Positions 33,701-43,700 of a stretch of DNA of 64,000 bases are shown here, in pieces. This DNA is from Alternaria dauci. Its lineage: Eukaryota; Ascomycota; Dothideomycetes; Pleosporales; Pleosporaceae. The position numbers and the translations under genes are program-made. The DNA lies in contig NC_091277.1 in the NCBI RefSeq assembly GCF_042100115.1, positions 1,426,001-1,490,000 on the forward strand, in the 5' to 3' direction. How positions within the stretch are numbered: the first letter of the stretch is position 1; each line of letters starts with the position of its first letter. A model generated the notes under the pieces. It had not been told where the DNA came from and did no database searches. It was given only the letters and a program-made list of their open reading frames with translations.

Positions 33701-35037
33701 GTGATCTACCGCAACCTGAACCCACGTTGGGACGAGACGATCGACATTACGACCAACGGACCGCTTAATGTTGTTGCGACAATTTGGGACTGGGACGCTA
33801 TGGGCGATCACGACTGCGTCGGTCGGACATCTCTCAAGCTCGACCCATCACATTTCCGCGACTACATGCCCCGTGAATACTGGCTTGACTTGGATACTCA
33901 GGGTCGCCTATTATTACGCGTGAGCATGGAAGGAGAACGGGATGACATCCAATTCTACTTTGGCAAGTCGTTCAGAACACTTAAGAGGACTGAGCGTGAC
34001 ATGACACGGAAGATCACGGACAAGGTGGGCATATTGTCATCATTCCACATGATCTGAGCTAACAAAGACAGCTTTCATCTTTTATTGGTTATAAGCTTTC
34101 CCGCCGATCACTTGATGCTCTGCTAAACAAAGGAGTAGCGTCGAAGGTAACGAACTACCTGGGCAACTTCAGAACAGCCCGACCAATGTCGGTTATTCAA
34201 GCCCAGGGTCCCACGCAGCAAGAAGTCACCGAAGCCCTGGGCCCTCTCTTCGTCTACTTCGACGAGAACTTTGCGATCATGAAGCAGACATTGACAGATG
34301 CTGCAATGATCATGGTTATGACAAGGCTTTGGAAAGAAGCCCTTGCAACGATAGAATCACTACTCGTACCACCTCTATCTGACAAGCTGTCACAGCAGCG
34401 CCCATTGACACAGCAAGAGCTTGATATTGTCTTCAAGTGGCTGAAGATGCTGTTCGATTTCTTTCATGCCGTTGACGAGGATGGTAACGTCGAAGGCGTG
34501 CCGATGGACGTGCTCAAATCGCCCAAGTACCATGAGCTTCAGAACCTCAACTTCTTCTACTTCGAACCTACCGAGGATCTCATTCGCACGTCCGAATCAA
34601 TGGCCGCTGCCAGTGCAAGGCGACAACAAGAACAATCGCAACGTCTTAACCGCATGTCAGCACCACCTGCTATGGGTCACCAGTTCGGTGGCGCGGCAGG
34701 GTTCGTCGGGATGCCCACTAGGAAACACAAGACCATCATGCTATCAAGGAACCTGGGTACGATGAAAAAGGCCAAAGAGGAGAAGAGAAAGGAAGCACAA
34801 GCGGAGCCTAACGACGACATGATTTTGAGGATACTGAGAATGAGGCCTGAGGCGGAGCGGTACCTGAAGGACAGAAGCAGGCAGAAGGTATGTATCATCC
34901 CGTCGCTCTCTACATTCGAACTCGCTAACGCACAACAGGAACGCCTCGCTGCTGCGCAGGCCGCAGAAATGATTGTCCGCCAGAGTCTCAACGCTGGTGG
35001 TGGTCGCATGACGGGCGGTATGGGTCCACGCCGATGA
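30795..35037 (+). CDS. UNC13/Git1-like protein with MHD1, C2 and MHD2
   Basis: Exons 30795-33398, 33443-34024, 34072-34887 and 34939-35037 give 1366 residues with frame kept at three phase-0 introns. The start is the ATG in CACCATGG; the longer frame upstream begins with TTG. The long helical N-terminal two-thirds contain the Munc13 homology region 1 (for example QDYALNQQILSSLHECLLRE, EWEFYHVIELGRAVVKLCER). A C2 domain follows at about residues 905-1030 (TIKIIEAEDLKACDMNGLSD, then VVATIWDWDAMGDHDCVG) with the Asp residues expected for Ca2+/phospholipid binding. MHD2 is close to the C-terminus (LTDAAMIMVMTRLWKEALAT). S. pombe Git1 has this kind of C2/UNC13 make-up and acts in glucose-triggered cAMP signalling; animal Munc13 primes exocytosis. 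Which role applies here is open. The last ~100 residues are Gln/Arg-rich. Confidence 0.88.
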
Positions 35038-35848
35038 GGAAAATCTACTCTTCTGTCACATGTCATTGTTTTGGTGTTTGTTTTCTCCTTTCTGATACCT
35101 CTGCATCATTGTGCGTTGTTCGGGCGTTGAGGGCATACCTAGCTAATGTGTTATCGGTGGCATCCGGACTTTATGGCGTGTAGGACGTACAGCGAGGCGT
35201 CTATGTGGGCTTTTGCAAATATGAGAAGACATGAAGTAGGATAGCTAGATATATGATTTCTATGGTATTTACGTAGACAGGTGCGTCACTCACTATCGTA
35301 AGTGCTGTTCGTGTGCTGACTGCAGCGACCTTTGCGAGTCGTCGTTGATCGAGCCAGGCATTAATGGGGCCTTGCACTCTCCTACTACGGTCCATAGATG
35401 AGCTACATTTATTCGAACTCAATGTATATCGCATACGAAAAGATGGCCTTCTTTACGTTTTCACACTTGAGCCGGTGAGGCTCGCATGAGTACGCTAAGG
35501 GTTACTCTTAGGTATCATTCGCGGGATACGTGCGTGTGAGTGTGCGTCATCCTCATATGTCAAGTGTCCAATAGGTATCGTTGTTATGTCTTCTTGCCTA
35601 TGTAGACAAAAACTCGCTGTCTAGCCTGTCTACTTCTCTTCTTGCGCCATTTTTCTGTAGTACGGATAGACCAATTCCTGGCAGGTAAAAGGGTTCTTCA
35701 CCCTCACTTGGCCGTTTGCATATTCCAAGGCAACCCCGCTTTGACGTTTTTTGGACTTATATCTCTCATTGCGACTTTTCTTTCTCGCTCTCTGCATTAG
35801 TACCTAGATGTAAATCGCCATCAACACTATCTACATACTCGGTATGCG
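35038..35848. other. Intergenic region, nothing notable
   Basis: 811 bp between two genes on the same strand; TC-rich near 35760-35800 before the BTB gene start, as in many fungal promoters. No other feature was recognised. Confidence 0.45.
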
Positions 35849-36846
35849 ATGTCGAACTCGTGCTTACCCTGCCGCGACCCCCATGTGTACCCTAGTGCAC
35901 GGGGCGCCCCCGAGATTGTGTTGCTGGAAGTAGGGTATGGCGACGACTTCGAAGTACTCGAAGCGCCTCTAAGACTCTTGCGCCTTTCATCAGAGTACTT
36001 CCATGAGCGGTAAGTTCTTGTCGCCGCATCGTTTAATGCTTCACGTTTGGGACATTCAGTGCACTATGATGTGGGCATGATTCACCATATGGAAGTACCC
36101 TAATACAAACTAGTCTGAATGGAACATCGGATTTCTTCACTATCCCCGATAGCTCGCCCTACCTGTTCCGCGTCTTTCTGGACTTCCTCACAACCGGTAG
36201 CCTAGACCATTCCGACTCAGATGATACACAACACCGACGCTTCTCCTTCGGCGAACTCATCAATATCTTCGCCTTCTCGAAAAAGTTTGAGATTGATACA
36301 TTGCGCAATGCAGTCCTGGATGAGTTCTTCCTCCGCATTGCCGACAGACCAGCTCGACTGCCGTACAGGTACATCTCGGACATATACGAGGCCACCATGC
36401 CCAACTCATCTCTTCGAAGTCTCGTCGTCGATGCTATCACGTACATTGGAACGAAGCAGGAGATACAAGAATGGGAGGACAAACTTCCCGAAGGGTTCAT
36501 GACGGACTGCTTGACGGCCGCCAACGAGGACAACATTGTGCCTTTCTTGGGAGACCGGTGCGAAGACGACGTTCTGAAATGGTTGGACGATATGAAGCAG
36601 AGGCTGTGTGACTTGTTCCATCTCCACGATTTCGAGCCGGAACCGCCTCGGCCGAGACCTCCTATGAAACGTACGACAGCAAGGATGAGACGAAGGGAGA
36701 GAAGGAGGGAGGAGAAGGAGGCCCTTGAAGGGTCAGAAGAAGAAGAGGAGGAGATGGACCCAGAGAGACAGAAGATGGCTGATGATGACGCTGCGGAGAG
36801 AATGCGGTATTTGATGGAACCTCTGCCTGTCAGGGTGAGGTATTAG
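35849..36846 (+). CDS. BTB/POZ-domain protein (paralogue of the one at 22456)
   Basis: Exons 35849-36009 and 36114-36846 give 297 residues. The first exon encodes the BTB N-terminal strands (APEIVLLEVGYGDDFEVLEA, then LRLLRLSSEYFHER), and splicing restores LNGTSDFFTIPDSSPYLFRV and the helices around FGELINIFAFSKKFEIDTLR. A C-terminal module (QEIQEWEDKLPEGF, NIVPFLG, MKQRLCDLFHLHD) corresponds to the end of the other BTB protein. It is followed here by an extra tail of basic (MRRRERRREEKEA) and acidic (EEEEEEMDPE) clusters that the other lacks. Function unknown; BTB proteins commonly act as dimerising adaptors, often for cullin-3 ligases. Confidence 0.8.
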
Positions 36847-37568
36847 GTCTCGTTCGGCTGCATGTTCTCTTTCTAGATACGTCCATCCTATACACTTAGA
36901 GGCAGAAAGCGAGTTCGGTGTTCGTTGCCTCTCAGCTGGAACGAAATCGCGACACTGCGCCACCTCCCTTCTTGATGTATTGCTACAGGCTTATTTTTCG
37001 AATAAAATGTTCGAAAACACCTGATCACAGTTTTCTTTAGTACTTTCCTTAGCAGGCCCGTGGAATCCAGTGTATTTCTTCGACCAAATACTACTTTGGC
37101 GGCTTTGGTTCATATACCTGGGTATGGACTGTAGCTATTTACTACAAGATGTTCACGCAATGGCCCCTTTTGAGCGCGTAGGCAGAGGTCAGAAGAAATG
37201 GCAATGCAGGCCTAGTAGTGCTTCCTTGTAAACAGCCAATGATGTGCTTTATGTGGCGATATCGCGACAGATTTAGAGTACATCAAGGACCACTGTGCGC
37301 ATGCCAATGGTGATACCGTTGGTGGTACAAGGAACTTTGACACGCATTTCATCGTCAAAGTAGTGCCAAGGGTTGTTGAAACGTGGCTGTAGCAACCCTA
37401 TGTAAATGTCTGGAGCTTTTGCGAGACCCTCGTGGGTCTAGGAACATGTACTCAGTCTATAGAAGTTTAACCCCCGAATGTCTGTCCGCTCACCAATGAA
37501 GCCTCGTCACGTCCGTTTGTCTCCTCTTATCACTATCACCCTCCCATGACTTACAACTTGCGCCCATA
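36847..37568. other. Intergenic region between convergent genes
   Basis: 722 bp with no supported gene or repeat. Confidence 0.45.
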
Positions 37569-38812
37569 TCACTCATAAGTAACGGCAGGCCCACCGGGCA
37601 ACTCCTCAAGCCACCCATCAACCGGCTCCTTCACAGCTTGCGGCACACCACACTTTGTCGACACATCAGCACTCTGAATCTTCAAACCCGTACAGGTGTT
37701 TCCATAGCAGCGTTGATCCATAGCCTTTTGCAGCGCGCCGTCTTTCCAGCCAAAGACATAATCGCCATGTTGACCATAGCCAGTCCTATCGTGTTTTTAG
37801 CATTGCTTTCTCTGCTATTGTCGCAGATCACTTACGCGTCGCCCATGCTGTACACGAAAGGCTGTGAGCCGTCTTCAGGCCAAAGAGCCGCGTCGTTGAA
37901 AGGGGTAGTGTCCCACATGACCTCATACATGAGTTGTGGCATATGTATGGGGTGTGTCGCTGGACAGGGACCGTTGGACTCGAAAGACCCAGACGTTGGG
38001 TAGGCGACGTGGTCTTTGTGGTTAGGGGAATCGAGATTCTTGCCATCCCAGCATCTGTGTTCAACATTAGCATCAGAATAAGAATATGTAGGAAGGATGA
38101 ACAGACGTTGGGAACGTAATAGTCGTCCTAATGCCGCCGCCACACATCTTTGGTGGCAGGCCTGCAGTATCAAATTCTCCTATGCATGGCGCGCCACCGA
38201 AGGGGTCCTGTTCTTTGTTCGTAAAGCAGCGATGGCAAAGCTGCTTTTGTTGTCCCTCGTGGACTCTCAACCCTGGATCACCGACCAACATCCTGAAGCC
38301 CTTGGGGAAAGCTGTGACAGTGCTCTTGCCATCGTATGGCGGAATGTAGTACACTGTAACGCCTTCTCTACCTTGAAGGCCCAAGTTGACCATCTGGGGG
38401 ACGCGTTGGAAAGTACCGTTGCGCGCTTTGAAGTATAGGTTTGCAGTCCAATAGTTTGACAAGTCTTCAGCAAAATCGCAGGTTGTGCACGTGGCTTCGG
38501 TGCTGGGATCGAGATCGAGCGGCGGCATAGAGACGTTGAAGGCATTTCCACCTACGATTTGGTCTGGGTAACAGTGTCAGGTTAATTTACCAGTCACGCA
38601 GAGCTCGCACGTGGATGCTGCTTACGCATGTGTGCTGACGGTGCAATGCCGGGCTGAACAAGTGGATCGATGCGATCGTAAACCAATTGAGAGCATTGGA
38701 AGCGCAGCATTGAAGCTGTCGTGAATTGGCGTGCTTTGAGGTCGTGAGCGGGCGAAGCTGCAACATGGTTGAAAAAAGTTGCGAGGGTGAGCCCGAGTGA
38801 GGACCAGTACAT
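37569..38812 (-). CDS. Secreted DUF1996-domain protein
   Basis: Exons 38812-38626, 38563-38107, 38054-37836 and 37785-37569 give 359 residues. A signal peptide (MYWSSLGLTLATFFNHVAAS) is followed by the domain, whose hallmark pieces are all visible in order: RFQCSQLVYDRIDPLVQPG, HMHQIVGGNAFN (intron-split), CTTCDFAEDLSNYWTANLYF, VTVYYIPPYDGKSTVTAF, GFRMLVGDPG, FPTCWDGKNLDSPNHKDHVA, MPQLMYEVMWDTTPFND and YGQHGDYVFGWK. The family is abundant in ascomycetes and basidiomycetes, is secreted, and is of unknown biochemical activity. Conserved His, Cys and Asp residues suggest metal or polysaccharide interaction, but this is unproven. The common C-terminal WSC domain is not present. Confidence 0.9.
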
Positions 38813-39554
38813 GATGATGATTAAATACCGTGAACGACTTGAAGAACTGTAGATGAAAATAACATAGAACACAAATTTTGGAGTTCAGGGGACGTACTCT
38901 TGTATCGCATACCCTTAGCAATATATGAGGGGTGACGTCCACGGCAAGGTCTCCACATGGAATTCACCCCACATCAACTTGACGGTACACCCTGTTGGGT
39001 AATTTCATCGAAGGATGGTGGCCTGTAGAAGGTTCCAAAACCAACTGCCGTACATGAGTATGTTGATTGCTTGTATACAATATGGGGATTGGCCAATCAG
39101 ATCCTGGCAAACATCCTGGCAGACACCCGACAGGTTGAACATCAAGCAAGGGTGGACAGACATGCAACGAATGAAGTGTTTAGCCCCGTTGGATCCTCAG
39201 GGTCAAGTGTGGGATACATGGGGCCCATGTGCTTATACTAGTATTTTGTTGTAACACTGTAGGGGGCCCGGGGATCGTGCGGATAGTTCCTGGCTTCGCA
39301 TATCCCACGACCCACGATCCGGGACCTATTCCAGAGCGTGAGCGGTCGAGTTCTAAGAGTACGTGTCGATAAGCCGCTTCCTGCTTTCCAAGTGAGCGAC
39401 ACACTGAACCAAAAGAATAGTAATTGGTCGCCATTTAAGACCAGGCGGTGACGTAAAGCAACATAAGCAGGCCTAGGACGATAGCGAGGTGTTGAATTGA
39501 AAAAGAAAATTGCATTCCGGTTGTATGTATATATCAGTTGAATCTGCATACGAT
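38813..39554. other. Intergenic region, nothing notable
   Basis: 742 bp: promoter of the DUF1996 gene and 3' flank of the complex I subunit gene. No supported gene or repeat. Confidence 0.45.
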
Positions 39555-40140
39555 TTACCAGCTGTCGCCGGGCTTCCTTGCCTGTACACAGTTAGCGATG
39601 GTCTTGGACTTCTCATCATGAACTCACCAGCAATGCGCGCTTTCCACCCAACTCAGCCTCCAGACCATCTGGGTATGTCTTGGGAGCACTGAGCTTGTCG
39701 GGGTAAATGGTGCTAACAGCTGCGCAGAGTCCAAAGACGGTAGCAACGAATGTGCCCATTAGGACGAAGCCCCATTGAGGACTGAAGTGGTTGTAGTCGT
39801 GCAGGGATAGTACGCCAAGAATGTCGTTGTCCTCGTGGCAGGGCTCGCCATAGTTGCGGCGCTCCTGCTTGTCCCAGTAATCGCCGTATGGGTCGCGGTT
39901 TCCTCGCTTCTCGGCGGGCGGGTTGATGTAGCCGCCATTCTATCACTATCAGCACAACGGCTTTTGTTGCTTCCGTATAGTTTGGGAGCGTACTTGATTC
40001 GGGTCAGAAAGCTCGATGGCGCTCTTCTCGGCATCGGTAAGGGCGGTTCGGATCTGGGTGAATTGGGGTCGTGAGCGTGCTCCGGCGGGGACGATGGCTC
40101 GAGCCAGCGGGCGGGCCGCTACAATGCGCCTGGAAAACAT
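39555..40140 (-). CDS. Mitochondrial complex I accessory subunit (NDUFB8/ASHI-like)
   Basis: Exons 40140-39994, 39939-39628 and 39581-39555 give 161 residues; the last coding exon is only 27 bp (ARKPGDSW). An Arg/Ala-rich presequence (MFSRRIVAARPLARAIVPAG) is followed by the family box NGGYINPPAEKRGNRDPYGD, DYWDKQERRNYGEP and HEDNDILGVLS. One membrane helix follows (GFVLMGTFVATVFGLCAAVS), then YPDKLSAPKTYPDGLEAELG. This matches the fungal ~20-kDa NADH:ubiquinone oxidoreductase subunit related to NDUFB8 in the membrane arm of complex I. It is divergent from SWR1. Confidence 0.87.
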
Positions 40141-40723
40141 GCTGGAGTCGAGTGAGTATCTCTGCGATATAGGGGCTTGATGTCTACGTACGTTGTGGCG
40201 CAATTCCGGAGGCTGGTGGGTGTGAGTATTGGTGTGTCGTTCGCGATGAGCTCAGTTGCGGCACCCCGGTAATGCTTGGCGGAGAAGTGGGTCTAACTGC
40301 TCTGCGTACTACCACAGTCGGTCATGAATATGTAACACAAAAGGCCTCTACGCGGTCCAAACAGCCTGACGCCTGCCTGGGAGAATCTGCGGAGACTTTA
40401 GATTGCAAAAATCACAGCACTCAGCAACGTAGCCACTACCATTTTGCTGCAGTTCGTGTCAAGGGCATGGCATGCGCGCCCGTGCCGGTAATTAGCGTGA
40501 TCCCTACCAAACATTATCGCTGGCTCTGTTTTTAAACATCTCTCGACATCGACACAATACAGCATCATCCCAACGCGAGCCGATACCCAAAATCTGACCC
40601 CTTCACCGTCATCACCACGCATCAGGCTGCCTTGCGACCCCAAAGTTCAGCTGATATATGTCGGTTTGGCCGCGCGCCGGGTGGTCTCCAGGCTCCCTAG
40701 GCCGCCTCTTTCGCCCTTCCTGA
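40141..40723. promoter_or_regulatory. Divergent intergenic region (NDUFB8-like / SWR1)
   Basis: 583 bp between divergent starts of two housekeeping genes. No specific site was recognised. Confidence 0.4.
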
Positions 40724-43700
40724 ATGGAACAAGTTACCGCTGCGGATCGCGACATCGACTCCATTCCACCACGCGACTCGATCGACGCCCACGACGCATC
40801 CGGCAGCACACACAATGGAGATGGCACCGGCATCGATAGCGCAACTGTGATCAAAGAGGAAGATCAGCCGGCGCCAGTAAATGGCGATGATGGTGGCGTC
40901 ACTGAGCGGCCGGCAAAGCGGCGGAAACTTGAAGACACCACACCGCGTCGCTCAGCATCACGCGCCGTATCGCCGCCCTGGAAGTCCTTCGTGGCTGATG
41001 GCCCCACCACTGTGTTCGAGAATGGCGTCAGAAAGTCGTCACGTGTAAACAAGGACACTGCACCGCCGACGCCAGAGCCTGTAAAGCGGAACCCACGACC
41101 GGCCAGTAAAACGACGCAAACAAATGGCACTCCTAAGAATGGTGTCAAGCGGGAGTCGCGCAATGGTTCGGGGCCCATGTCTGTCTCGAAAGGGAAGACG
41201 CCATCCACCACCACCAAGAAGGCTTCTGCACAATCTCTGGTAACGCCGGCGCGCAAATCCGAGCGCCAGAGAAAGCCCTCTGGTCTTGCGACGACATCCC
41301 CAGTCACATCGCCAGCACTTCAAAATGGGTCGCCCGAGGGCACGCGCAAGCGGGTCGGACGCTCTCGGAGGGGCGCTCAGGCACCCACTGACGATCTAGG
41401 TGACGAGCCCATGGACGACGCCGAAACCAATGGACACGACCCTTATGCCGCCCTCTATGGCTCGCCCGACGACTCGAATCCCTCAATGCCTGCCCCTCGT
41501 CTCCGCCTGCGACTGCGAAAGCCCGACCCTCCGAACCGTCATCCCGCCCATGCCCCACCCAAGTCAGAGTATGCATCGCTCGAAGAGTGGTTAGGACAGG
41601 ACGACCCGCTCGACGGCGAGGAGGCGCTAAGGATAACACAAGAGAAGGCTGAGGAGGAGGCCGAGCGTCGCCTACAGATCGTCGAAGCTGCTGAGCATGG
41701 AGTTTTGAGCCAGGCACGATGTAGTGTGTATGCGCCCGAAGCAGCTCCGGAACCGCCTCCGCAATACGGTCATTGGGACCATGTAGTGGCACATGCCCTA
41801 CATTTCGGCAAGCTGTTGAAAGAGGAAAAGGTCGCACATCGGCGGACGGCCAAGATCCTCGCTAGAGAGGCATATGACTTCTGGAAGAACAAATTCAAGC
41901 GCAAGAGTCAAGATGAAATTGAACAGGAGGAAACCGAGCGACAGGTAACGAGGTACAAGCAACTTGTGAAAGATATCAAGGACGCGTGGGGCTTGGTCAA
42001 GGTTGAGATTGACAAAGAGCGTGTGGCCAAATACGAAGAGGAGCAGTTGCAGCTTGGACACAAGGCTATGGATGACATGTTCAACCAGGCGCAAGAGATC
42101 TTGGGTGGCCGTAATGCAGGCGACGGCGCATCTTCCCTGGTCAGCGAAGACCGCGATTTCGATGAGATGGAATCCGAAAGCGGGGCGTCGCGCGCTTCAG
42201 AACAACAACAGGATGACGACATCATGTCTTCCAGCTCCGATAGCGAACAAGAAAACGAACAGGATGAAGATGCGAACCTCACGGCCGAACAACTACGCGA
42301 GAAATATGGGCAACTTCCCGATATCCCAGAGAGTAGCTCCGAAGCCGAAGCGAACTTGGAAGACGACGATGAAGAGCAGGCCGATATGGAAGAGGGCACT
42401 CCTGCGCCAACGCCAGACCCTGATCTTGAAGACGAAGATTCCAGTGAATTCCCCGGAAACCCGTCCCCGCATACCAACGGCTTCCATGACCACGAGGAAG
42501 ACGGGGAGAAGAAAAAGCCAGGTTATATTGATCCTGCTACGATCGAACTTGATCAGGTTGATGATGCTTTACTGGATTCCGAAGACGATAAAGGCTCAGA
42601 ATCCGGTAGCGAAGCTTGGTCGAGCAATGAAGGCTCAGGAAGTGATGATGACGGTGAAGGTCCAGGCGCCTCCGAAGATGACGAGGATGATGAGAGCGAG
42701 GGAGAAGAGCTGGGCATGATGGGCTTCTTGGCCCCTAAAGACATCAAGAAGCTGAAAGAAGCTGCCAAGACTGCAATCGACGACGTGAAACCGGAAAACT
42801 CGTGCCCTGAGGTAGAACATGCAAATGGTCATGTTCCATCACCCGTGGAAGCCACTGAAGAGAAGCCTCATGTAAACGGTCATGATTCCGTCGCTGAGGT
42901 AGATGAACCACATGTCAACGGGAACACTGCAGCAGAACCGACTCCTTCTATCGAAAACGCCGAGTCAGCCCCAACGGAAGACGTAGTACGATCCAAGAAT
43001 GCATCCAGATCTCGGCACACATCTTCCCCACCAAGAACCGAGGTGCCGTTCTTGCTACGCGGTACCCTCCGAGAGTACCAGCATGATGGACTGGATTGGC
43101 TAGCGAACCTCTATGAGTCTGAGACTAACGGCATCCTCGCAGACGAAATGGGTCTAGGAAAAACCATACAGACCATCTCGCTTCTTGCATACCTTGCTGT
43201 TCGTCACGAAATATGGGGTCCACATCTAGTCGTAGTGCCCACCAGCGTCATGCTCAATTGGGAGATGGAGTTCAAGAAGTTCTTGCCAGGCTTCAAAATT
43301 TTGACGTACTATGGCGACATCAACGAGCGAAAACGAAAGCGCTTAGGCTGGCGTAACACTGGAAAGGACATGTATAACGTTGTCATTACCTCATACCAGC
43401 TCATCCTCCAGGATGCAGCAGCATTCAAAATGCGGCCCTGGCGCTACTTGGTGCTCGACGAAGCTCACAACATCAAGAATTTCAAATCACAGCGATGGCA
43501 GACAATGCTTAACCTTCGCACAGAGCGGCGGCTCTTGTTGACTGGTACGCCTTTGCAGAACAACATCGACGAGCTTTGGTCTTTGCTCTATTTCTTGATG
43601 CCAGCTGGATTTGCTGGAGAGGGTCGCATTGCGGGTCTAGAAGAATTTACGCTGGCGTTGAAGAACCCTACATCGCAGATTCTCGATCAGGGAAGACAAC

